The translations under genes were made by a program, and so were the position numbers. From contig JAINUG010000209.1 of the NCBI GenBank assembly GCA_029706075.1, forward strand, positions 930,001 to 994,000: a DNA stretch of 64,000 bases. Direction: 5' to 3'. The notes under the pieces are model-generated. The model had not been told where the DNA came from and searched no databases. It worked only from the letters and a program-made list of their open reading frames with translations. Below, in pieces: positions 37,990 through 47,320 of the stretch (position 1 is the first letter of the stretch; each line of letters starts with the position of its first letter). Source of the DNA: Aldrovandia affinis. Taxonomy: Eukaryota > Chordata > Actinopteri > Notacanthiformes > Halosauridae.

Positions 37990-38042
37990 CATTGATGGCC
38001 CGTTCATTATGTATTCTTCTGTTCTTATGTTCTTAAGAAATT

Positions 38043-38460
38043 GTGAATAGTGTCATCAGGAGAGGAAAGGAGATTGAATCAAAATCCAAAAGATATGTGT
38101 TCAAAATGAAATTCACACTGGACCTTTCACTATATGTGTGTATGAAATTGCAGAGAGGGTTTTTTTTAGGGCATCAGAGGGCATTCAAGAATTCTGACGA
38201 TGCACTGGCTTGCCTGGAGGACAAGATGTCACAATACGATTTTCCAGAGCTACTGCCAAGTTGCAATATCGACAACTGTGCTTGCCAACTTAATCTACAG
38301 TAAACTGAATCCATTGGAAGCAGGTCTAACCTTGAAAAACACATCATGTGGTCACTAGCTAAAGAGGGCAACTTCCAATTGACAAATCCATTACGTACAT
38401 TAACAATCCAAGGAACCACTTTGATGATCATATGGAGGAAGAAGCAAACTGAACAAAGTT
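38043..38460 (+). pseudogene. unrecognised broken coding remnant, possible part 2
   Basis: An 86-codon frame has KEIESKSKRYVFKMKFTLDL, FLGHQRAFKNSDDALACLED and ELLPSCNIDNCACQLNLQ. It continues out of frame with SLAKEGNFQLTNPL. It begins directly after the LINE tail and may continue the remnant ending near 34060. No family recognised. Confidence 0.4.
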
Positions 38461-38654
38461 TAAAAAATTATCCCACATCACTATCAAAATAAAGACAGAA
38501 ATTATGAGATCTAAATATGAACTATATAGATGATGTTCAATATCTTCTGAAATAATTGGAAATTGACACACATTCATTCATCTGTTTGATTTACAACGGC
38601 ACATGATCAATCAATAATGATACAAATGTAAAAAATATTTTATGGCTTCAAAAT

Positions 38655-38995
38655 TGAAAGGTGGCCATGACACAATTATTGGCACCCTTTAGAACAATTT
38701 AAATAAATTTGGTTGGAGGAAATAGGTTCTCGTTTGCAATGTAATTCAACTCACCTGTGACAAGACACATGGTATAAATTAACCAATTATCCATTTTAAA
38801 GTGAGAAAGCAGTCTGTTCTGCTACACTGTTCCTCTGTGACAATGTTGAAGAGAAAAGAGCTGTCTGAGCTTGTCAGAAAAACTATTATCACAAAACATA
38901 AGTGTTGACAAGGCTATAAGGCCATCTCTAGAGACCTTGGCATTCCTGTTTCCACAGTTTGCAATATTATCAAGAAGTTTGCTCCTCATGGCGCT
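38655..38995 (+). mobile_element. Tc1-like transposon 5' fragment
   Basis: The end region has GGCCATGACACAATTATTGG, followed by a decayed transposase start (MLKRKELSELVRKTIITKHK, then AISRDLGIPVSTVCNIIKKF), the HTH of Tc1-type transposases. It is cut off before the catalytic core. Confidence 0.7.
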
Positions 38996-39990
38996 ATTGA
39001 CCTCCACCCCTCCCCCACTTTGGGCTTCTAGCAGGTGAGGATCAGGAGACTTCATAGGCTGACAGACAGCAGAAGCAGTGGGAGGAAAAATCACATCATG
39101 CCTGCCCGATGCTAGCGTAGCGCTGCGCAGATGAGCGAGACTGAAGTGAGCATGCATCTGTGTCTGTATATGGAGAGCTGTGTGAGCTAGGCAACTGCCT
39201 ATGTCGCCTCTGCAAGGATCCGCCACTGCAAACCAGTCACATGTGATTCACTGAGGGAACGAAGCAGTGTTTGCTTCGGACGTCATATTATTTCACGTGA
39301 TCATTTCCTTAACAAAGCAAGGTCCGAAGCAGTAGTTCATTTAAAATAACTGTCGAGTTCTAACCTGGCATCGGAGCTTCGGTGTCAGATGTAACATCAT
39401 CTGACCCAGCCAGGGTCTGAGATGCTTCCTTCACCCCCACCCCCTCGTGTGTGTGTGTACGTCAGAGTTTCCCAGCACCCACAGACCCTTAATGCACCAC
39501 CCCTGTCAAGACTTATTTTTGCACTTTTTGCCTTTTACTTTTCCCTTGTTCAATAAACCTTGTGTTTTCCTGGAGATCCTGGACCCTTGCCTCGTCTGTG
39601 CCCTGCCCCTGTGGCTGCTATAGCTGGTAGTGCCACAGTACATATCCTGCTAAATGTATCTCATTTTTGGATTTAAAAATATCTCCTAAATTAATAAAAA
39701 TGGAGAATATCATATACATTTCTGTTCCACTGCTTTTTTGTCTTTTTATGTCCACTCTTTCTTAATTTATCAAACAAGAAAATGCCCTCTTGCTGTTTGA
39801 GGAAAAAGGTTTTGTATGTGACAACTACAACCATACAGTACATGCACATACATACAGTGTGAATAGCTTTGGTTTAGTTCAGGGCACTGACACCTATGTA
39901 TATATGGTTGCTCTTGTTGAGCTTGTACATTTTTTTATAAGAACAGATCATTAAGCAGAGTTATTTCCTTCAGTTACTTACTTCAGATTT
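38996..39990. other. intergenic sequence with weak repeat signals
   Basis: A mirrored AGCAGTGTTTGCTTCGGACG / GTCCGAAGCAGT pair (39255-39332) suggests a MITE fragment. An LTR-tail-like CAATAAACCTTG...CCTGGACCCTTG stretch lies at 39550-39640. No gene. Confidence 0.35.
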
Positions 39991-40009
39991 AAAGCTGAGT
40001 TTTCCATTA

Positions 40010-40015
40010 TTTATT
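40010..40015 (-). other. candidate polyadenylation signal of the galectin gene
   Basis: AATAAA on the minus strand, 160 bp past the galectin stop codon. A short 3' UTR is usual for galectins. Confidence 0.5.
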
Positions 40016-40174
40016 TATAGAAAGAATAATCAACCAGTGTAGGTTCTGCAGGTTACACTTTAATTTGAGAAATTCATTCCACACAGTCTAAGATTACTGG
40101 TACACTCAAGCATGACTCATTATGTTCCAACATTCAGACTCCTAAATCAGAGGCCCAGCTGATTAATTACCCCT

Positions 40175-40321
40175 TCAGCATATCTTGAAGGAGGTGAGTT
40201 TGATGTGACCTTTGATCCGAACATAGGTCAGGGTGTCCAGGCCACGGCGATCAGGGAACAATATTTCCTGTCCTTCGGGCAGCTCCACCTCAAAGCCCTC
40301 CTTCATCACCTTCACTGTAAC
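40175..40321 (-). CDS. galectin coding exon 4 (stop codon)
   Basis: 48 codons plus [23 protein letters not shown] then [18 protein letters not shown] and LTSFKIC. It matches the last strands of galectin-2. Acceptor CTCCAG. Confidence 0.95.
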   Translation of the reverse strand, partial: VTVKVMKEGFEVELPEGQEILFPDRRGLDTLTYVRIKGHIKLTSFKIC

Positions 40322-41242
40322 CTGGAGAGACGAGGGTGAAGAGACTCAACATGTTTGCCCACCGTAATAAAAATAAATGAATAATAATACCTTATAATAC
40401 CATGCCTCTCTTTCTCATTCTACTCATATCCCTTTCTCTGCTCCCACCACCTCTTTTGCTGCTCAAGCTCTCCCCACTTAAACCTTATCCTTCTTCCCTT
40501 CACCAACTCCACCATGGCAATTCCTTCTACTCCCTACTCCTTGTCCCACACTACGCCATTAACAAGCCTTTCTATACCTTCCCTCTTTCTTCATACCATA
40601 AGCACAAGACCCCCATTCCCCCAGTCCCCACCAAAACCCTCCTCTCCAGTCTCTGCCTTTGTGGATCCTCCTTCTTCTTCACCTTCTCACCTTGACCTTT
40701 GACCCTTTATGGAAAGGGTTGTGGGTCTCCCTCTGCTCATCGCCCCAACAGCCTTCACACTTGGAATTGCACACGATAACTTTCCCATCAGCCTCGTCAT
40801 GGAAACGAGGGTTAAAGTGCAATGCCAGATCATTAGCTTCACAACCCAGATCAATCTGGAACCTAGATTGGAGGGATGAGAAGCAAGTAGAGACATTCTA
40901 GAAGCCATAGCTGGTATGTCCTTCTATACCAACCCAACCATATAGTCTGAAGTTTTCATACTTCCTACTGCCTTCCTCTATTGCATCTACAGCTGCTTAC
41001 CATCTTGTTCTGCCTAACAATATTACCCTCTCTGGTAAAAAAAATTCAAAATTCAAATCCATTTATCCCTTTGGTTCTGTGTTAGCCATTACACAATGCA
41101 CACACACACACATTACACACACAGACAATGCACGCACACACACACACACACATTACACACATAAACAATGCACACAAACATTACACACACACAATGCACA
41201 TACACATCACACACACATACACACACATTACACACAAACATT

Positions 41243-41285
<43 letters not shown>

Positions 41286-44200
41286 AACATACACACACAT
41301 TACACACACCATTCTTCCCCTCTGTGCTATAATTTGAGGACTGAGCATTAAATACTGTTGTTGTGACATATTGGATTAAAGCCTATCCACAGGAACTTGT
41401 CAGAGTCTACTCGAAAAAAATAATTCAGAAATGAAATATTCTTCAATATGTTGCATTTCACATATAGGGGAGAGCGGGGTAAGTTGTCACACGGGTAAGT
41501 TGTCACACTGTTCATACCTCCAACCACAGGGGCGCTATCTCAAAAATCAAATAGCTACTTTGTTGCAACTAGGGCCAGATTCAAATTCCTTTTCACAGGT
41601 GGTCAAAGGTCACTTTAATTACATGTGAGCACAAGTTTTGTGTTTGTCTCCTTCAAAAGTAAGTAAATGGCACCTTACATTTTATGTAATAAAACTGTGT
41701 TAGGTATAAATGTTCAAAATTATATTTGTGTACCAAATAAAGGTACAATAAGGTGTTTCTTGATATGTTAGCTGCAGTCCTATGTTGAACTAGCCTTGAG
41801 ATTGAACAAACATTAGCCCACATGCCCGTTTGGGGCAAGTTGTCTCAATGGCTTTGAGGCAAGTTGTCACATGAGGCTAATTGAAATGTGTTTTTGAAGG
41901 AAAGAAGCATTTAGGGAAGGAAGAAAGTAACGAACAAACGAAGGAACAAAAGAAAGTGAGATGATGGTGAGAAATTATAAAAGAAAGACAGAGAATGGCA
42001 GCACACCTCCTGACATAATGTTGAAGGCAGTCAGACAGGTGAAGCTGGAGAACAAATCAATCAGAAGCACAGCAAACGATTTTAATATAAATTACCGTAC
42101 TCTGACTCGGTATTGTGAAAAGGTTACCAGCGAAGAAATTGTCAGTCAGGCAGCCATGCCAACAACAGTGGTTGGCTATAGAAAGCCATGGCAGGTATTT
42201 CCACCTGATTTGGAGATGCAGCTTGTTCATTATATTGCTAGGTCAGCTGACATTTATTTTGGTCTGTCGCCAAGTGAGATCAAAAGACTTGCCTACCAGT
42301 TTGCTGTGGCACACAAGCTGAAGTTCACACCAATGTGGGCAGAAACAGAAAAGGCCAGCTCGGAGTGGTTTACAGCCTTCTTAAAACGGCACCCAATGCT
42401 GTTGCTAAGAAAGCCTGAGGCAACTAGCCTTGCCAGAGCTAGTAGCTTCAACCGAGAAAATGTCAATGCCTTCTTCGACAATTTAGCAAATGTGCTAGAC
42501 AGACATCAATTTGGACCAGGGGACATATGGAATGTCGACGAAACTGGGGTGACCACGGTCCATAAACCTGACAAAGTAGTGGCCAGACGCGGATTCAAAC
42601 AAGTAGGGTCGCTGACCTCCGCTGAAAGGGGGACGCTTGTCACACTGGCTTGTGCTGTGTCAGCCACAGGAAATAGTATACCTCCATATTTCATATTTCC
42701 CCGTGTCAACTTCCGCGATCATTTTTTAAACAGCGGACCACCTGGCAGCAGGGGAGCAGCAAATCCCTCGGGGTGGATGAAAGATGTGTTTTTTACTTCC
42801 TGAAACATTTCACTGAGCATACAAAATGCTCAAAGGAGAAACCATGTTTACTCCTTTTGGACAACCACGAATCTCATATGTCCATTGATGGACTCAATTA
42901 TGCCAAAGAAAACGGCATAATTATGGTGTCATTCCCACCCCACTGCTCTCATCGGCTTCAACCCTTAGACAGGTCTGTCTACGGGCCGCTAAAAAGGCAC
43001 ATCAACACAGAGTGTGATGCATGGATGAGGAACAATCCTGGGAAAACAATGTCAATTTATGACATTCCTGGGATTGTGGCAATCGCTTATCCTGTGGCGG
43101 CAACCCCCTTGAACATTCAGGCTGGCTTTAGGGTAGCTGGGGTACAGCCTTACAACAGGGATGTATTTTTGGAAACTGAGTTTGCGCCATCCTATGTTAC
43201 GGATCACTCTGCCCTGCCAGGCCCCAGTACCAACCCTGCCCTGCCAGGCACAAGCACAGACACAGACCTGTTCAGTTCCCATGCCAGCTCACCCTTACCC
43301 AGCAATGCCAGTGCTGGCAGCAGACTACCAACTCCAGAGGACCTCCGGCCATTTCCAAAAGCTGGTCCCCGAAAACAAACTAATAATGGAAGAAAGCGGC
43401 GCAAAACCGCAATTCTAACAGACACGCCCGTGAAGCAAGCACTACAAATGGAAAAATCACAATCTAAATACAGGCTGTTTCTGGAGGATGGGAAGCAATG
43501 TGCAAAATCTGGATCTGCCGAGAACAAAAAGGCAAGAGTAAAAAGAAAAATAGACGAGTCATCATCAGATGAAGAGGAGTGCTTCTGCCTAGTCTGCATG
43601 GAGCCATTTTCTAACAGCCGCCCCAAAAGAGACTTGGGTGCAGTGTGTGAAATGCAAGAAGTGGGCCCATGATGCTTGCACCCCAGGCCAGGCAATTTAT
43701 TTGTGCCAGAACTGTGACTCTGAAGATGAGTCTGATTAGAAGTGTTTCGTTGTGCATTACACCACGTCTGTTTTGTTAAGACTAAGCATTTTGCTCTTTA
43801 ATGAATTTGAAAGTTAAAAAAATGATATTCACAATTATTTTGTTGTATTCTTATTTGTTGATAATCCAATGTGACAATTTACCCCACATACTATGACATA
43901 CCCCTGATGGGGTAAGTTGTCACAAGTGCACACCCTCTATTTAACTGTCTACAACTCCATGCTGAAATAATATATGAATATGTAATTAATACAAAATATA
44001 TGCCCAAGACTTCCACCTTTCATTTGGTGTGACACTTATACCATTGTGATGTATTGCACCCAGTACAGGTAAGACAGAGTGAAAAGTGTGACAACATACC
44101 CCACTCTCCCCTACATCTTGTCAAAATAGTAATGTATGAAAGGTTGCCAATAACAGCTGCAAGTAGTCCAATAATATTGCAGAATAGAATGATGCAATGA

Positions 44201-44519
44201 TCCACTGACCAAGGCCCCCAGTTCTTCTTCTTGCCTACATTCAATAATAACAGACCACTGTACCTCTCTGCATCTTCAAGAATTATCACTTCCACTTTCA
44301 GCTTGTCTCCAGCTCTTAGTGTCGCATTCTTCAATTCAAGCTCCTGGCCACAGATGAATACATTCCATTTCAAGACAATTCACCTTAAATCCATAGTTTC
44401 CTAGTGTATGTGTGTATGAGTATATGCGTTCTTGATTGTGAAAGTATGTATGCATTTATTATATATATATATTGTGGCGAGCATGCGTGGGGTGGTGTAT
44501 CAAGGAAGGAGACAGAGGC

Positions 44520-44558
<39 letters not shown>

Positions 44559-44620
44559 TTGGGAGAGATCTGAAATCAAGCAAGGAATACACATTTTATG
44601 ATAATATGAGGACTTACCAT
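40175..44620 (-). CDS. prototype galectin (LGALS1/LGALS2-like), four exons, 133 residues
   Basis: Galectins are small cytosolic or secreted beta-galactoside-binding lectins that work as dimers. Exons 44618-44620, 44264-44343, 40691-40862 and 40175-40321 join in phase to 133 residues, the normal prototype size. The carbohydrate-binding set is complete: LHFNPRF (His, Asn, Arg), VIVCNS (Asn), CWGDEQRE (Trp, Glu, Arg). The ending [14 protein letters not shown]...LTSFKIC resembles galectin-2 more than galectin-1. There is no signal peptide, as usual. The fish naming (lgals2a, lgals2b or lgals1) cannot be settled here, so no symbol is given. Intron 2 carries a pogo transposon. The gene is divergent from pick1. 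Confidence 0.95.
40691..40862 (-). CDS. galectin coding exon 3 (carbohydrate-binding core)
   Basis: 172 bp from [20 protein letters not shown] to [11 protein letters not shown]. All sugar-contacting residues of the family are here. Acceptor TCTAG, donor GTGAGAAG. Confidence 0.96.
41095..41310. repeat. CA-rich microsatellite cluster in galectin intron 2
   Basis: Interrupted CA runs separated by TTACACACA and AAACATT or CAATG words, ending in a pure (CA)n block at about 41243-41282. Confidence 0.9.
41467..44111 (+). mobile_element. pogo-superfamily DNA transposon, 2645 bp, nearly intact
   Basis: The terminal repeats are GGGGAGAGCGGGGTAAGTTG and its inverted copy (44086-44111), flanked by TA on both sides (41465 and 44112), as expected for Tc1/mariner/pogo. 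Copies of a GGGGTAAGTTGTCACA-like motif recur inside both ends (41491, 41832, 41861, 43870, 43913, 44086). They are probable transposase-binding sites. It encodes the transposase at 41961-43739. It sits in galectin intron 2, on the opposite strand to the gene. Confidence 0.93.
41961..43739 (+). pseudogene. pogo-type transposase with C-terminal PHD-like finger, two 1-base frameshifts
   Basis: About 593 codons. Residues 1-60 hold a psq-type HTH ([20 protein letters not shown]), followed by a CENP-B-like region ([16 protein letters not shown]). The DDE_1 catalytic core has [19 protein letters not shown] and [12 protein letters not shown]; 35 residues lie between the second and third Asp (DD35D). 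A Ser/Pro-rich linker and a basic stretch follow. The end is a C4HC3-type finger: CLVC, then [12 protein letters not shown], then LCQNC. Frame is lost in the T run 42789-42794 (one T short) and in the A run 43625-43628 (one A extra). Apart from those two sites the frame is open, so the copy is young or the breaks are sequencing errors. Confidence 0.92.
44264..44343 (-). CDS. galectin coding exon 2
   Basis: 80 bp encoding [20 protein letters not shown] then ILEDAE plus two bases of Arg. This is the first beta strands of the fold. Acceptor GGCCAG, donor GTACAG. An in-frame ATG upstream of the acceptor ([10 protein letters not shown]) would need intron retention and is not preferred. Confidence 0.9.
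44519..44559. repeat. (CCAG)n tetranucleotide microsatellite
   Basis: About nine CCAG units in galectin intron 1, between the ATG exon and exon 2. Confidence 0.93.
44618..44620 (-). CDS. galectin coding exon 1 (ATG only)
   Basis: The start codon is followed immediately by a strong donor (ATG then GTAAGT). Exon 2 opens in phase 0 with [16 protein letters not shown] first exon holding only the start Met or a few residues is usual in prototype galectin genes. Exon 1 5' UTR extends above 44620. Confidence 0.75.
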
Positions 44621-45680
44621 TATGTTGAGGCCTCTGACAAAGAGGAGGTGAGTTGGACTTCTGCTTGGAGGTTTAGAGCGTAACAGAGACAGACTGGCCA
44701 GCCAGAAACCACCTCACTGAGAAGCAAGAGACACAAGAAGAGATGAGGTAAGTCAGCTTGATCTGCCTAGTTATAGGGTTTACCCCCCTCTGTATTGCTT
44801 ACAGGTCACTCATTAACAAGGACACACATGAAAAACAGAGACTGTCAAACAAAAACTCACAGAATCCGATCAGGCCAGTGCAAACAGCTGGCCACAAAAC
44901 TTAAACACTGACATGAATCCTGATAAGACAATCAGTAATATTAACAGACAGCAATGTGTCAATATGCCATTGTGAGACAAGCCTTGCTGTTACCCCAAAA
45001 TGGTATTTGATGTATAACTGAAATCCAGAAGTATGGATATTACTGTAACACATTCATTAAAAATGGCATTAAAAGAGTACCCTATTCACATGTATTCACT
45101 GCTCCCCACGGCCTTCCTGCAATGCATATAAACACCCTGCTTTGATCAAAATTAGGAGTAAAGTTCTGTTGTATTTAACTGTGACATGAGACCAGCCTTT
45201 TGTGTAATACTGTGCAACTGTGCAAAGGCAAAATATGTCGATCTTAAAACAATGGTTCTTTTTTTCCACTATCAGATTGAATACCCAACACAGATAATAA
45301 TTAGGGTTGATGAACCCAGGCAGAATGCCCCAGATGTCCTCCACTGTTAAAATACTGTCTGATTTAATCTCCATTGTTTGACTAGCTAGACTGCCAATTG
45401 GCACAAACTGATCGGCTCGCACTGGATGGGAGAATGAGTATGGGAGATGGCTTAATTATTCCTGGACTTGTAACTAACAATACAAAATGTCAGCCCACAA
45501 AAAAAATCTGACAGTGGTTGATTGTTATCGAATAATATTCAAACATATTTTTATCTAAAGGAAACATTTCATTTTCCAAAAGCAAATGTCCTTTCTGAAG
45601 AAAATGTCTACATAGGACTTTTGGCACATTACTTTCATACTCCAGTACAAGGGGTGGCAGTATTATGCCTGTGAATAAAC
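44621..45680. other. intergenic region between galectin and pick1
   Basis: The galectin 5' UTR and promoter should be just above 44620. No clear element or gene is seen. A minus-strand 108-codon frame (45096-45422) has no recognisable domain. Confidence 0.5.
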
Positions 45681-45684
45681 AGTG

Positions 45685-45745
45685 ACAGACGATTGGCTAC
45701 TGTGCTGCCATACTGTTTCCGGAAAACTTCCGGAAATGACGCGAC
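45685..45745 (+). promoter_or_regulatory. pick1: probable pick1 core promoter (CCAAT box and paired ETS sites)
   Basis: An inverted CCAAT box (ATTGG at 45692-45696) lies about 20 bp before two ETS-type sites (CCGGAA and ACTTCCGGAA, 45719-45735) next to TGACGCG. This TATA-less arrangement is common in housekeeping promoters. Transcription probably starts near 45750, with a non-coding first exon spliced to the exon at about 46463. Confidence 0.5.
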
Positions 45746-46304
45746 TAAATAAACACAGAAACCTGTCGTTGCAGGTGATATGGGAATAAAAAAAATAGCT
45801 TGCTAACTACATTTTGAAAATTGTGAAAAATATAGACGAACCCTTCCTTATTCACATATCTCCACACTGTCTGCATTGTCTGAGACGGCTTACCAACAAG
45901 CTGGCAAGCTTGCTAGCCACATAGGTAGGACAATTTATTTAGCGCTAGCAAAAAGGCGGATAGCTGAGCCTATCCACCCTCCTAGCTAGCTAGCTAACAT
46001 TATATAGCTGAAATCATTTGACCAGTTAACGTTAGGGAGCAAAAAAAAGTTCCAAATGCGGCTGACTATAGCTATATAATTGTATGCCACACTGCTAGCT
46101 CACATACGTGCTACCTTGGTTCAGTAGAGCTATAACATATAGTTGCAGATAGATAGCCACCTGCTAGCTAAATGACGTCAAGAGTGGCTGCAAACGAATC
46201 AATTAATGCTACCGTTACGATTATGCAATCAGCGTCATTATCGATAGCTACATTTTCGGTTAAGTGGAAGATAATTTATCTCATTGCAAATTATCCAGGT
46301 GCCT

Positions 46305-46335
<31 letters not shown>

Positions 46336-46485
46336 GGGGGGGTCCTAGTTATGAAGTATTTAACTAGGCTTCATGCATTTTGTCATGCTTTTGTCAACTG
46401 AATGTGCTGATTATTATAGCTGAGTTTTGTTTTGTTTTTTCTCCTTGATCCCCAACTGACAGTCAAATTCAAGCACTGACCCGCG

Positions 46486-46526
46486 ATGTTCACTGACATG
46501 GACTATGAGCTGGAGGAAGACAAACT
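46486..46526 (+). CDS. pick1: pick1 coding exon 1
   Basis: MFTDMDYELEEDK plus two bases of Leu. The 5' UTR part of the exon begins at about 46463, after ACTGACAG. The start agrees with the human protein start MFADLDYDIEEDKL. Donor GTAAGT. Confidence 0.97.
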
Positions 46527-47289
46527 GTAAGTTGCCAGTTTCTCCACTAACGGGTGAAAACGTACATTTGACTTCATATTCAAATGTTTTTATAAAAACT
46601 AAAACTTTAATACAGGTTTCATGAAATTATAATACTTACATATGATACTGATCATTTTGATTGGACTATGAAAATTGACTCGCTAAATTGACAATTGGGA
46701 TTGTCAACTCGAACCGTCACTTGGATGACGTTATGATCTAAGTAGGAAGTAGAATTATTCCGTTCTGCCCTTCCCTTCCAGATAGAATTGACCTATTCCA
46801 AGGTTTTCAGTATGTTATAAAACGGTGGTCCGTACGGAATTTGGGACTGTGTTGATGACGCTTGTGTGAATTTGTATTGTTTTCCCACAGAGGGATTCCC
46901 ACTGTTCCAGGAACAGTGTCCCTGAAGAAGGACGCACAGAACCTTATAGGGATCAGCATTGGAGGTGGAGCCCAGTATTGTCCCTGTCTCTACATAGTAC
47001 AGGTACTGTTCACCATTTATAATTTCTGTATTATCATTTATTTTTTCAAATTAATATTTGATGACATAAAAAGGCCATTCAGCCCATCTAGGCTTGCCAT
47101 TTTGCCTATTGTTTACAGTGCCATATTAATCAACCCCAAAAATCTGTGGATTTTCTTGATCCAGCTGTTCATTCGTCAGCGTGTAATTAAAAACTGTTTA
47201 ACAGTAAGTGTCATGTAATTCGTAGGCTGTAGTATAGGCACATCATTTGCTTACCTTCTAGTGTGTTTGAGTGTGCCTCTCCCTCTCTC

Positions 47290-47320
<31 letters not shown>

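Larger units (their letters stand above)
34130..38035 (+). mobile_element. CR1-type non-LTR retrotransposon (LINE), decayed
   Basis: The order is ORF1 (34140-35069), endonuclease (35238-36105), reverse transcriptase (about 36480-37470), a decayed C-terminal part and a 3' tail with TTCTTATGTTCTTA repeats typical of CR1. A SINE (37781-37989, duplication CATTG) sits in the 3' UTR. ORF2 has several stops and shifts, so the copy is dead, but ORF1 is intact. A second ORF1 fragment lies at 58075-58225. Confidence 0.92.

Noticed and set aside
43052-43695. Minus-strand and alternate-frame ORFs
   Set aside because: They overlap the pogo transposase frame and have no domains.
44020-44373. 117-codon frame with the galectin exon 2 segment read through both neighbouring introns
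   Set aside because: Only 44264-44343 is exon. Flanking residues are intron and transposon end, and splice phases support the four-exon model.
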